DNA of 64,000 bases from positions 620,001 through 684,000 of the forward strand of contig CAWJLY010000001.1 in assembly GCA_963843805.1 (NCBI GenBank). The letters run 5' to 3'. The notes beneath the pieces are model-generated. The model was not told the DNA's origin. It ran no database searches and was given only the letters and a program-made list of their open reading frames with translations. Each line of letters opens with the position of its first letter. Positions within the stretch are counted from its first letter, which is position 1. This document shows positions 8,942-17,485 of this stretch, in pieces. The stretch is from Ideonella_A sp963843805 (lineage in GTDB: Bacteria; Pseudomonadota; Gammaproteobacteria; Burkholderiales; Burkholderiaceae_C). A program made the translations under genes and the position numbers.

Positions 8942-9863
8942 TACGCGCTTGCACTGGGGTGCAGAAGCGCTCTTCGAGCAACTGCAGCCTCATCTGCCGG
9001 ACATCAGCATCGAGATCGCGGCGAGCCTGCCGTCCACCAATTCGACCCTGCTTGAGCGGGCACGCGCCGGATCGATGATGGAAGAACGGCGAAGCGGCGA
9101 AGCGGCACCTGCCATGGTGCGGCGAAGCGTCGAAAGCGGCGCATTTGGTCGCCGCGCCGTCGACTGGCAACCATGCCTGCTGGTGGCCGAGCAGCAGACC
9201 GCCGGGCGCGGGCGGATGGGCCGCGAATGGTTTGCCGAACCGCTTGCCTCGCTGACTTTTTCACTCGCGATGCCGCTTGCCCCGGCCGACTGGGCCGGCT
9301 TGTCGTTGGTCGTCGCCGTCGTGCTGGCCGACGCGCTCGACCCGCCAGCGCTCGGGCGTGCCCCCATGTTAGGCATCAAATGGCCGAACGATTTATGGTT
9401 GCTCGATGCGAACACCGAGAACCGGCCAGGCCGCAAGCTCGGCGGCATTCTGATCGAGACCCTGTCGGCTGGCAGCAAGCGCCTGGCGGTGACCGGAATC
9501 GGCATCAATATCTCGCGCCCGCCACCGATGCGGAAATTCCAGGCGAGCAGCGGATTTGCCTGTCTGCAAGAGATCGATCCGGCAGCCAGTGCGCCGCTGG
9601 CGCTGGCCCGGATTGCGTTGCCGCTGGTGAGCGGCCTGCGGGAATTCGAGCGCGCCGGCTTTGCCGGCTTCGCGCAACGTTTTGCTGCGCGTGACCTGCT
9701 GCGAGACCAACCAGTCACCTCCACCCAGTCCAATGCGCAAAGCGGCGTGGCACGTGGAGTTGCCGCCGATGGCAGCCTGATCATCGAGACCGCTGCGGGC
9801 CGCGTCGCCCTGCACAGCGGCGAGGTCAGCGTCAGGCTGGCACCGGAGGCATCCGGATGCTGA
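8934..9863 (+). CDS. birA: Biotin--[acetyl-CoA-carboxylase] ligase
   Basis: Biotin protein ligase that activates biotin as biotinyl-AMP and loads it on the carrier-protein lysine of acetyl-CoA carboxylase. The 309-residue chain has the substrate pattern SLPSTNSTLLE, the adenylate-binding loop AEQQTAGRGRMGREW, KWPNDLWL with the catalytic lysine, and GIGINI. There is no N-terminal helix-turn-helix, so this is the single-function class II type that cannot act as a biotin repressor. An unusual low-similarity insertion (about residues 43-75, rich in Arg, Glu and Ala) precedes the catalytic core. The start overlaps the SET gene, and its 3' end overlaps the next gene by 7 bases. Confidence 0.93.
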   Translation: MADTRLHWGAEALFEQLQPHLPDISIEIAASLPSTNSTLLERARAGSMMEERRSGEAAPAMVRRSVESGAFGRRAVDWQPCLLVAEQQTAGRGRMGREWFAEPLASLTFSLAMPLAPADWAGLSLVVAVVLADALDPPALGRAPMLGIKWPNDLWLLDANTENRPGRKLGGILIETLSAGSKRLAVTGIGINISRPPPMRKFQASSGFACLQEIDPAASAPLALARIALPLVSGLREFERAGFAGFAQRFAARDLLRDQPVTSTQSNAQSGVARGVAADGSLIIETAAGRVALHSGEVSVRLAPEASGC

Positions 9864-10840
9864 GACTGCTGGCCGTCGCGCTGCTGGCCGCCAACTTGTC
9901 GTATTTTGGCTGGACCATGGGCTGGCTCGACAGCGTGGTCGGAATCCGCGCGACCGGTGACCGTGAGCCCGAACGATTGGCACGCCAGATCAGGCCCGAC
10001 GATGTTCTGTTGGTGCTGGCGCGGCCGATGTCTGCCGCTTCCATGGGATCAGGGTCTTCTGCCGCTGCGGCGGCTTCTCTGCAGCCGTCAGCGTCGGTGT
10101 CTGCGCCTGTGGTTGCGTCTGCGTCTGCGCCTGCGCCTGCCCTTGCATCGGCTGCGGTCACTGCAGGGCCAGCGTCAGCTGCGGCGAGAGCATCCGCACC
10201 CGTCAAACCTGCATCGGGCCCCGCATCGGCCCCACCGACCAGGGGATTGGTCGCAGTCGCGCCGGCGACCCGTGCTGCAAGTCCGGCAAGCGGTGCGAGT
10301 GCAGCAGGTGTTGCAGTTGCGGCGAGCGCTGCCAGTGTTGCCAGTGCCGCGAGTGCTTCGAATGCACGCGCAATCACCTGCCTGGAAGCCGGACCGTTCG
10401 CAGTGGCTGATCTGCCGGCAGCCGAGCAGGCGCTGCAGGCTGCCTGGCCAGACGGCAAATGGAGCAAGCGCAGCATCGATGTCGGCGGCGAATGGATGGT
10501 CTACATGGGGCCCTATCCCGATGACGAATGGCTCGAACGCAAGAAGGGCGAACTGGCGCGAATCCGCGGTGGCCTTCCGTACGAGGTCTTGAGCGACCCG
10601 CCACCGCTGGCGCGCGGCATTTCACTGGGCCGCCTGGGTTCGCAAGCTGCAGCCGAGCAGCGGCTGGAGCAGTTGCGGCAGCGCGGCATCCGCACGGCGA
10701 AAGTGGTTCGATCGGGCAACGGCACCGAGCAGACGCTGTTGCGCGTCGCCAATGCCGACGCGGCAGCCGCAGCGCGCCTGTCCACCGTCAAATGGCCATC
10801 CGGCAAAGCCGGCTTCGCGGCCTGTCCGAAAAGCCCCTGA
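9857..10840 (+). CDS. SPOR-like envelope protein with Ala/Ser/Pro linker
   Basis: A 327-residue protein: an N-terminal hydrophobic helix (MLRLLAVALLAANLSYFGW) acting as signal anchor, a long low-complexity linker of Ala, Ser, Pro and Val (about residues 55-170), and a C-terminal region (about 172-300) with two SPOR-like halves (CLEAGPFAVADLPAAEQAL and ISLGRLGSQAAAEQRLEQLR). SPOR domains bind denuded septal peptidoglycan, so a periplasmic or cell-division role is plausible; the precise function is not known. It overlaps birA by 7 bases. Its stop codon abuts, base to base, the stop of the converging protease gene (joined TGATCA). Confidence 0.75.
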   Translation: MLRLLAVALLAANLSYFGWTMGWLDSVVGIRATGDREPERLARQIRPDDVLLVLARPMSAASMGSGSSAAAAASLQPSASVSAPVVASASAPAPALASAAVTAGPASAAARASAPVKPASGPASAPPTRGLVAVAPATRAASPASGASAAGVAVAASAASVASAASASNARAITCLEAGPFAVADLPAAEQALQAAWPDGKWSKRSIDVGGEWMVYMGPYPDDEWLERKKGELARIRGGLPYEVLSDPPPLARGISLGRLGSQAAAEQRLEQLRQRGIRTAKVVRSGNGTEQTLLRVANADAAAAARLSTVKWPSGKAGFAACPKSP

Positions 10841-12616
10841 TCAAGTGCCGCCTGGCCGACGCGCGCCGCGCAGCGCAGCCGCAGCGCCAAACAAGGCGAG
10901 CAGCCAGGGCCAGCCCAACGCGCCGCCGCCGCCGCTGGACGGAGCAGGCGTCGGAGTTGGCACCGGCACCGGCACCGGCGTTGGCGTCGGTGCAGGCACC
11001 GGCGCAGGCAGGCCGGCCGCCGCCTGCACGGCAGCGGCAACATCGAGCATGCCGGCGCCACAGGTTGCGGTGGTGCAATAACACTGCAACTGGTCGATCG
11101 GACGGCCGGCCGCATCGAGTTGCGGCGGTACGCACTGACCGACTACCGTGCCGTCGCCATTGTCCCCGCCGGTGGTCGGAAACGGCCGTGCCGTCTGCTG
11201 CAACAGCGTGCGGATTTCGCCTGGCGTCGTGGTGGGGCGAACCGACTGCAGCAGGGCAACTGCACCGGATACCAGGGGCGCCGAAAAGCTGGTGCCGACG
11301 GTCAGCTGGACACTGTCGGAGAAAACCGAACTACCGGGTATCGGCGCCTGGGTACCCGCATTGCGCGCGGTCAGGATCGGATACTGGCAGGCCGCACCCG
11401 GCCGGATATCGACACAATTGCCACCCGGCGCGCTGAGCGCAATCTGCGCGCCGATATCTGAGAATCCGACCTTGGTGCCGACATGGCGCAACGCAGCCAC
11501 CGCAATCACGCCGCTGCAGTTGGCTGGCGAATTGACGGCGTGGCCGGCCGAGTTGCCGGCCGAGGCGACCACCACCACACCGAGCGCATTGACCTCGGCA
11601 ACGGCGTCGCTGTAGACCGCCGAGCAACTGCCGGACCCGCCCAGACTCAGGTTGATGACCTTGGCCGGGTTCGGGTTGGCCGGAACGCCGGGAACCGCTA
11701 GCCCGGCTGACCAACGCATCGCCGCCACGATATCGGAGTCGAAGCCGCCGCATTTGCCAAGCACCCGAACCGGCAGCACCAGCACGCTTCGAGCGACGCT
11801 GGCCATGCCGAAACCGTTGTCGGTGGTTGCCGAGATCAACGCGGCGACTTCGGTGCCATGCCAACTGCTGTTGCTGACGCCGCAATTGGGAAAGGCACCA
11901 CCCGAGGCATTTTCCTGGGCCGTGATCCAGTCACCCGGATCGGACGCATCGGGATCGCGACCGTCGCCGTCGTTGGCGGTGGTCGACCCGCTGATGAAAT
12001 CGTAGCCGGGCAGCAGGTTGCCGCCCTGACCGACAGGCAGCAGTTCGCCGTGATCGAAACGCACCCCGGTATCGAGCACGGCAACGACAACACGGTTGCT
12101 GCCAAGCGTGGTATCCCAGGCCGCTTCCGCATTGATCGCCGCCGGCGTGGTCGCCGAAGGCGGTCGCAAATACCACTGCCCTGCTGCGGGGCCGCCACTG
12201 CCACCGGCCAGATAGAGCGGGTCGTTCGGAATCGCCTGAATGCGACGTCGCTGGTCGATCACCGCATAGTCGACCTCGGGCTGGCGGGCCAGGCTGGCCG
12301 CCAATGCTGCGGAATCGATACCGCTGGCCTCCATGACCTGGCTCAGTTCGCTCAGTGCCGCGCCGGCACGCAAGCCCATCCCCATTCGAACACTCAGCGC
12401 TTGCGCGCGCACCAGAGCGGCTGGCTGCGCCGCCGACAGTGCCCGCATCCGACCGAGGTCCGAAGTGGCCTTGAACTTGACAATGACTCGGGCGTCGGGC
12501 GGCGCAACCGTCTGTGCCGATGCGGGCGCTCCAACCATGACGGCCCAGGCGATTACACCGGCAACGCCCGCGCTGAGCGCCCGCCGAAAACCGACGAACA
12601 TTGAATCTCGAATCAT
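10841..12616 (-). CDS. Secreted subtilisin-family (S8) protease with GlyGly-CTERM-like tail
   Basis: A 591-residue exported serine protease. A signal peptide ends near ASAQ (residue 35). An inhibitor-like propeptide follows to about residue 120. The catalytic domain shows Asp182 in VAVLDTGVRFDHG, His253 in SSWHGTEVAAL, the oxyanion Asn355 in SAGNSAG, and Ser443 in VGTSFSAPLVSG. After the domain come a CVPPQ...CYCTTATC segment, a Pro/Thr/Val linker (APTPTPVPVPVPTPTPAP), a Gly4 stretch, a hydrophobic helix GALGWPWLLALFGAAAAL and a basic end RGARRPGGT. This tail has the layout of the GlyGly-CTERM sorting signal processed by rhombosortase and linked to type II secretion. It converges exactly on the SPOR gene. 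Confidence 0.92.
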   Translation of the reverse strand: MIRDSMFVGFRRALSAGVAGVIAWAVMVGAPASAQTVAPPDARVIVKFKATSDLGRMRALSAAQPAALVRAQALSVRMGMGLRAGAALSELSQVMEASGIDSAALAASLARQPEVDYAVIDQRRRIQAIPNDPLYLAGGSGGPAAGQWYLRPPSATTPAAINAEAAWDTTLGSNRVVVAVLDTGVRFDHGELLPVGQGGNLLPGYDFISGSTTANDGDGRDPDASDPGDWITAQENASGGAFPNCGVSNSSWHGTEVAALISATTDNGFGMASVARSVLVLPVRVLGKCGGFDSDIVAAMRWSAGLAVPGVPANPNPAKVINLSLGGSGSCSAVYSDAVAEVNALGVVVVASAGNSAGHAVNSPANCSGVIAVAALRHVGTKVGFSDIGAQIALSAPGGNCVDIRPGAACQYPILTARNAGTQAPIPGSSVFSDSVQLTVGTSFSAPLVSGAVALLQSVRPTTTPGEIRTLLQQTARPFPTTGGDNGDGTVVGQCVPPQLDAAGRPIDQLQCYCTTATCGAGMLDVAAAVQAAAGLPAPVPAPTPTPVPVPVPTPTPAPSSGGGGALGWPWLLALFGAAAALRGARRPGGT

Positions 12617-12748
12617 CTGCTGCCCTTCACGACCACTGCTTCAGCCCATTGTCAGCCGGCCTGCACCGGCGGCCACACCCCATCATCCGGCCCAGTGTAG
12701 GGGTGAAGCCGAGCCCGCCATCAGAGCGCAGAATAGACCCCTGGAAGG

Positions 12749-12779
12749 CAAAAAAAAGCGCCCCTTGCGGGCGCCTTTT
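12749..12779 (-). terminator. Rho-independent terminator of gap
   Basis: A GC-rich hairpin whose arms are GGCGCC-type and GGGCGC-type sequences around a short loop is followed, on the minus strand, by a run of eight Ts. It lies about 15 bases after the gap stop codon. The A-run on the opposite face gives partial bidirectional symmetry. The other bases between 12617 and 12794 show no gene. Confidence 0.8.
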
Positions 12780-12794
12780 GCGCTTGCCGATCGT

Positions 12795-13808
12795 TCAGCG
12801 CGCTGCCATCAGCGCAACGGTCGTATCGAGCATGCGGTTGCTGAAACCCCATTCGTTGTCGTACCAGCTGCTCACCTTGACCAAACGGCCGTTCACCTTG
12901 GTCAGCGTCGCGTCGTAGCTGCTCGATGCCGGGTTGTGGTTGAAATCGACGCTGACCAACGGGCCGTCGCTGTACTGCAGAACGCCCTTCAAGGGACCGT
13001 CGCTGGCGGCCTTCTTCATGATCTGGTTGATCTCGTCAACGCTGGTGTCACGGGCGGCAATGAAGCTGAGGTCGACGATCGACACATTGATCGTCGGCAC
13101 CCGCATCGCGTAGCCGTCGAGCCGGCCGTTCAGTTCGGGCAGCACCAGGCCAACCGCCGACGCCGCGCCGGTCTTGGTCGGGATCATGCTGGAAGTGGCG
13201 CTGCGCGCACGACGCAGGTCTTCGTGATAGACGTCGGTCAGTACCTGGTCATTGGTATAGGAATGGATGGTTGTCATCAACCCGTTGACCAGGCCGATCG
13301 CCGCATGCAACGGCTGCACCAGCGGGGCCAGGCAGTTGGTGGTGCAACTGGCGTTGCTGATCACGGTATGGCTGGCCTTCAGCACGTCGTGGTTGACGCC
13401 GTAGACGATGGTGGCGTCGACATCCTTGCCCCCCGGCGCCGAGATGATCACTTTCTTTGCACCGCCGGCGAGATGGGCCGAGGCCTTTTCCTTGCTGGTA
13501 AAAAAGCCGGTGCATTCCATCACCACATCGACGCCGAGTTCCTTCCACGGCAGCTCGGCCGGGTTGCGCGTCGCCAGCACCTTGATGCGGTCGCCGTTGA
13601 CCACCATGAAGTCGCCATCGACCTCGACCGTGCCCGGGAAAGGCCCGTGCGCAGTGTCGTATTTGGTCAGGTGCGCATTGGTCTCGGGCTTGCCGAGGTC
13701 GTTGATCGCAACAATCTCGATGTCGTGTTTCTTGCCGCCTTCATAGTGGGCACGAAGCACGTTGCGGCCGATTCGGCCATAGCCGTTGATGGCAACTTTG
13801 ATGGTCAT
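12795..13808 (-). CDS. gap: Glyceraldehyde-3-phosphate dehydrogenase, type I
   Basis: Glycolytic/gluconeogenic enzyme converting glyceraldehyde 3-phosphate, phosphate and NAD to 1,3-bisphosphoglycerate. The 337-residue chain starts with the Rossmann motif VAINGYGRIGRNVLRA and has the catalytic cysteine in SNASCTTNCLAPL. The C-terminal SSWYDNEWGFSNRM is the family signature. I chose the ATG at 13808, which has an AAGGATT ribosome binding site upstream; the 41 extra codons up to 13931 are not GAPDH-like. It follows tkt and a small secreted protein on the same strand, so tkt, the 13858 gene and gap probably form one carbon-metabolism operon closed by the terminator at 12749. Confidence 0.97.
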   Translation of the reverse strand: MTIKVAINGYGRIGRNVLRAHYEGGKKHDIEIVAINDLGKPETNAHLTKYDTAHGPFPGTVEVDGDFMVVNGDRIKVLATRNPAELPWKELGVDVVMECTGFFTSKEKASAHLAGGAKKVIISAPGGKDVDATIVYGVNHDVLKASHTVISNASCTTNCLAPLVQPLHAAIGLVNGLMTTIHSYTNDQVLTDVYHEDLRRARSATSSMIPTKTGAASAVGLVLPELNGRLDGYAMRVPTINVSIVDLSFIAARDTSVDEINQIMKKAASDGPLKGVLQYSDGPLVSVDFNHNPASSSYDATLTKVNGRLVKVSSWYDNEWGFSNRMLDTTVALMAAR

Positions 13809-13857
13809 GTTGAATCCTTGGTTGCGGAAGAAACTTGAAGACGCTGCGGTTGTTCGC

Positions 13858-14331
13858 TCACTTGCGGGCGCAGACCACATAGACGGTCGTGAAGGCAAAC
13901 TGCTTGGGAACCGTAAAGGCACCGCTGACATCGAAACTCAGGGTCTCAGGGACTGCTTTCGATAACGCCAGCGGCAGTTTGGGGTCACCAACCGCCTGCT
14001 GCACGGCAACGCTATCCGGCACCACGAAGCCCTTGTCATCGATCGACACCCGAACGCGTGCTGCGGAGACGACATCGGTCTCGGTGATCGTGCCATCGGC
14101 GACGATGATCGGCGTGCGGATTCGCAGACCGTTCCGCCGCAACGCCGGGCCGGTCTCGGCAACCGGAATACCGGCCGAGAGTCGATCCAGCGTCGCCAGG
14201 CAATCGGCCGGCGGCGCGCTCGACGCTTGTGGCGGCGCATCGGCAGCAGCGGGTTGTGCGAGCGTCTGACCGACGCTGACCAGCAGGGACGCGCCAGCGA
14301 GCAGCCAGCGGGAAATTGTCAATCGGTTCAT
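13858..14331 (-). CDS. Small secreted protein, TonB-C-like pattern
   Basis: Unrecognised 157-residue protein. Residues 1-27 are a signal peptide (basic start, SRWLLAGASLLVSVGQTLAQ). An Ala/Pro spacer and a lone cysteine near residue 45 follow. The remaining domain contains RVRVSIDDKGFVVPDSVAVQ, resembling the strand-turn-strand of TonB C-terminal domains, but I see no proline-rich arm and no N-terminal membrane anchor. Its ATG overlaps the tkt stop (ATGA), so it is translated with tkt; gap follows 49 bases later. Sandwiched between two central-metabolism enzymes, its role is unclear. Confidence 0.65.
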   Translation of the reverse strand: MNRLTISRWLLAGASLLVSVGQTLAQPAAADAPPQASSAPPADCLATLDRLSAGIPVAETGPALRRNGLRIRTPIIVADGTITETDVVSAARVRVSIDDKGFVVPDSVAVQQAVGDPKLPLALSKAVPETLSFDVSGAFTVPKQFAFTTVYVVCARK

Positions 14332-16376
14332 TTGCGCAAGACTTTCAAGACTGTCGCGACAACGTTGTCGGCGGTGAAACCGAAATGCTGGAAAAGCGCC
14401 GGCGCCGGTGCCGATTCGCCGAACGTATCGATGCCGATGACTGCAGCACAGCCGTATTTCCACCAGCCATCGGTGGCCCCCATCTCGACGGCGATCCGCG
14501 GCACGTCCTTCGGCAGCACCGAGGTCTTGTAGGCAGTGCTCTGGCGATCGAAAACAGAGGTGCTCGGCATCGACACGACGCGAACCGCAATCCGCCGCTG
14601 CGCCAGCAACTGCTGCGCATGCAGTGCAAGCTGAACTTCGGAGCCGGTTGCGATGATCACTGCCTGGGCCATCTTGCGCAGACCGACTTCGCCAGGCTCT
14701 GCCAACACATAGGCACCCTTGGCGATATCGTCGAGGCCGGCCTTCGGCGCATACGGCAGGTTCTGCCGTGACAGCAGCAAGGCGCTCGGTCGATCGCCAG
14801 TCTGCAACGCGCAGGCCCAGGCAATCACCGTCTCGGCGGTATCGCCGGGTCGCCAGACGTCAAGGCCGGGAATCAATCGCAGCGACGCCGCATGTTCGAT
14901 CGACTGGTGGGTCGGCCCGTCTTCGCCGAGGCCGATGCTGTCGTGCGTGAAGACATGAATCACCCGTTGCTTCATCAGCGCCGCCATGCGGATCGCATTG
15001 CGGCTGTAATCGCTGAAGGTCAGGAAGGTGCCGCCGTAGGGAATGAAGCCGCCATGCAGCGCGACGCCATTCATCACCGCGGCCATGCCGAATTCACGCA
15101 CACCGTAATTGATATGGCGGCCCGGCCGGCCGTCGTCGCCAAGAATCGGCTGCGCGTCGGCACCGATCCGCAGCGCCGCAGTATGCGAGGTATTGGTCAG
15201 GTTCGAGCCGGTCAGATCGGCACTGCCGCCAAGCAATTCGGGCAACGCCGCGGTGAACGCCTCCAGCGCGATCTGGCTGGCCTTGCGGCTGGCCACGGTT
15301 GCTGCCTGCCGATGCGCGGCGACTGCTGCGTCGACGGCCACCTGGGCAAACCCATCAGGCAATTTGCCGTCGACGCGGCGGATGAATTCGACCGCAAGCT
15401 GCGGGAATTCCAGGCTGTAGGCCTCGAACGCTTCAACCCAGCGGCGCTCTGCTGCCAGTCCGGCGTGGCGGCAATCCCAGGCCTGATAGGCCGGCTCAGG
15501 GATGACGAAGGCTTCGCTGGTCCAGCCCATCGCCTCGCGGGTCAGCTTGACCTCGTCAACACCAAGCGCCTCGCCATGCGCCTTGGCGCTGCCGCTGCGG
15601 TTCGGCGAGCCCTTGCCGATCACTGTCCGGCAGCAAATCAGGGTAGGCCGGTCGGCGACCGCCTTGGCCCCTGCGATGGCGGCGTCGACCGCGTCGACGT
15701 CGTGACCATCGACGGCGTCGACGACATTCCAGCCGCAGGCACGAAAACGCTGCGGCGTATCGTCGATGAACCACGGCGCCACCTTGCCATCGATCGAGAT
15801 ACCGTTGTCATCCCAGATCGCGATCAGCTTGTCGAGCCGCCACGCACCGGCCAGCGCGGCCGCCTCGTGGCTGATGCCTTCCATCAGGCAGCCATCACCG
15901 AGAAAGACATAGGTGTGATGGTCGACGATGGTGTGGCCGGGCCGGTTGAAGGTGGCGGCGAGCAACTTTTCAGCCAGTGCGAAGCCAACCGCATTGGTCA
16001 GGCCCTGGCCCAGCGGGCCGGTGGTCGTCTCGACGCCAGGTGTCAGGCCGGTTTCCGGATGGCCGGGAGTCAGGCTGCCCAACTGGCGGAAGTTGCGCAG
16101 TTCGGCAATCGGCAGGTCGTAGCCGCTCAGATGCAGCAGCGCATACAACAACATCGAGCCATGGCCGTTGGACAATACGAAGCGATCGCGATCGGCCCAT
16201 TTCGGATTGGCCGGGTTGTGCTTGAGGTGCCGGCCCCACAAGGCCACTGCGATATCGGCCATGCCCATCGGCGCCCCGGGGTGCCCCGAGTTGGCCTGCT
16301 GAACGGCGTCCATCGCCAGCGCACGGACGGCGTTCGCCATCAACGTCGGGTTCGAATGATTGGGGTCGGCGGCCAT
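14328..16376 (-). CDS. tkt: Transketolase
   Basis: Thiamine-diphosphate enzyme of the pentose phosphate (and, where present, Calvin) pathway, moving two-carbon ketol units between sugar phosphates. The 682-residue protein has ANSGHPGAPMGMADIAVALW near residue 25, the ThDP/Mg motif GDGCLMEGISHEAAALAG with the following N in WDDNGISIDG, and the pyrimidine-domain EFGMAAVMNG. GPTHQSIEHAASLRLIPGL is also standard. I start it at 16376 (MAADPNHSNP); the 13 upstream codons to 16415 are not conserved, and an internal ATG at the MANAVRAL motif is an alternative. It is the first gene of the putative tkt/13858/gap operon. Confidence 0.96.
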   Translation of the reverse strand: MAADPNHSNPTLMANAVRALAMDAVQQANSGHPGAPMGMADIAVALWGRHLKHNPANPKWADRDRFVLSNGHGSMLLYALLHLSGYDLPIAELRNFRQLGSLTPGHPETGLTPGVETTTGPLGQGLTNAVGFALAEKLLAATFNRPGHTIVDHHTYVFLGDGCLMEGISHEAAALAGAWRLDKLIAIWDDNGISIDGKVAPWFIDDTPQRFRACGWNVVDAVDGHDVDAVDAAIAGAKAVADRPTLICCRTVIGKGSPNRSGSAKAHGEALGVDEVKLTREAMGWTSEAFVIPEPAYQAWDCRHAGLAAERRWVEAFEAYSLEFPQLAVEFIRRVDGKLPDGFAQVAVDAAVAAHRQAATVASRKASQIALEAFTAALPELLGGSADLTGSNLTNTSHTAALRIGADAQPILGDDGRPGRHINYGVREFGMAAVMNGVALHGGFIPYGGTFLTFSDYSRNAIRMAALMKQRVIHVFTHDSIGLGEDGPTHQSIEHAASLRLIPGLDVWRPGDTAETVIAWACALQTGDRPSALLLSRQNLPYAPKAGLDDIAKGAYVLAEPGEVGLRKMAQAVIIATGSEVQLALHAQQLLAQRRIAVRVVSMPSTSVFDRQSTAYKTSVLPKDVPRIAVEMGATDGWWKYGCAAVIGIDTFGESAPAPALFQHFGFTADNVVATVLKVLRK

Positions 16377-16509
16377 GCAGGTGATCGAAGGGTCGAAAGC
16401 TGAACAACCCGGCATTTTAAGACGACGCTCCGCCGGCCTCGATAATGTGCAAATGGATGGCCATCACCTTTTCGCGGACCTGTCGGGCTGCCCGCCTGCG
16501 ACTGCGACG

Positions 16510-16698
16510 ATGATCGATCTCGGCGCATTGAAGGCCACCTGCCTGAATGCCGTGCAGGCTGTCTGCAATCCCGGCAGTGACAACAGCGACCGCGCCCGCC
16601 GCCTGCGCGAATCGCTGTGCGCGGCGTTTTTGCCGGCCCACATCGATCAGCAGGCACGGCGCCGCGGCGTTGGCCCCGATGCGCAGCAGTGGGCATGA
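16510..16698 (+). CDS. Possible small protein coupled to murU
   Basis: A candidate 62-residue protein starting MIDLGALKATCLNAVQAVC, with a basic helical middle (RARRLRESLCAAFL) and three cysteines. I do not recognise it. The reason to list it is position: it is the only plausible reading frame in the roughly 320 bases between divergent tkt and murU, and its stop overlaps an ATG (ATGATGA) that would start murU. A longer version from the GTG at 16447 is possible. In related genomes murU is usually preceded by the sugar kinase gene amgK; this small frame shows no kinase motif. Confidence 0.35.
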   Translation: MIDLGALKATCLNAVQAVCNPGSDNSDRARRLRESLCAAFLPAHIDQQARRRGVGPDAQQWA

Positions 16699-17419
16699 TG
16701 AGCCCCACCGAAGGCGATGCTGCTGGCCGCCGGTCGCGGCGAGCGAATGAGACCGTTGACCGACGTGACACCCAAGCCGCTGTTGAAGGTCGCAGGCAAA
16801 CCGCTGATCGAGTGGCAGATCGAAGCGCTCGCCCGGTCTGGGGTGCGCGAACTGGTGATCAATACCGCCTGGCTGGAGGAGCAGTTCCCGGCTACGCTCG
16901 GCGACGGCTCCCGATGGAACCTGCAGATCCGTTATTCGCATGAAGGCCGGCGCTACGGCGGCGCGCTCGAAACTGCTGGCGGGATCAGGACCGCATTGCC
17001 CTGGCTGGTCGACGATGACCGAAGTGTCTTCTGGGTCGTCTCGGCCGACATCTTCTCGCCCGGATTCGACTTCGACCCGCTGGCCTTGCACGCGATGCGG
17101 GACGACCCGGCGCGGCTGGGCCACCTGTGGCTGGTCGACAACCCGCCATTTCATCCCGGTCGGCGATTTCGGTCTCGCCGCCGACGGGCTGGCGCTGGCC
17201 GACTCGGCGGGACCTGACGGCCAACGCTGGACCTATTCGAATATCGGCCTGTTTCGCGCCGCGATTGTCGACGGCATCAGCTCCGGCAGCCGCGCTGCGC
17301 TCGGGCCCTTGTTGTTTGCTGCGATGCGCCGGCAGGCGATCAGCGCAGAGATCCATCGCGGACGCTGGTACAACGTCGGCACGCCCGCACAACTCGATGC
17401 GATCGACCGCGTCGCGTGA
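16695..17419 (+). CDS. murU: N-acetylmuramate-1-phosphate uridylyltransferase-like MurU (two frameshifts)
   Basis: Nucleotidyltransferase of the peptidoglycan-recycling salvage route that makes UDP-MurNAc from MurNAc-1-phosphate; the closely related sugar-phosphate nucleotidyltransferases cannot be excluded. The frame from 16717 gives MLLAAGRGERMRPLTDVTPK, GKPLIEWQIEAL and GGIRTALP. Near 17155 the frame breaks: the remainder (PVGDFGLAADGLALAD, YSNIGLFRAAIVDG, RGRWYNVGTPAQLDAIDRV) continues in another frame, as if one G were extra in CCCGGTCGG. A second extra base in CCCC at 16703-16706 would join the codons before 16717 to the ATG at 16695. I treat these as likely sequence errors and the gene as one locus. 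No amgK is present upstream. Confidence 0.75.
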
Positions 17420-17485
17420 CGCTACGGGCATGGACAATGCCGTCTGGCTCCGGGCCGCCGTTGCCGCGCCGATATAGTCATCCGA

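Noticed and set aside
12333..13838. 501-codon plus-strand frame across gap and the protease start
   Set aside because: It crosses the gap terminator and two real genes in antisense and shows no domain.
14892..16403. 503-codon plus-strand frame across transketolase
   Set aside because: Antisense shadow of tkt; the minus strand gives a complete transketolase.
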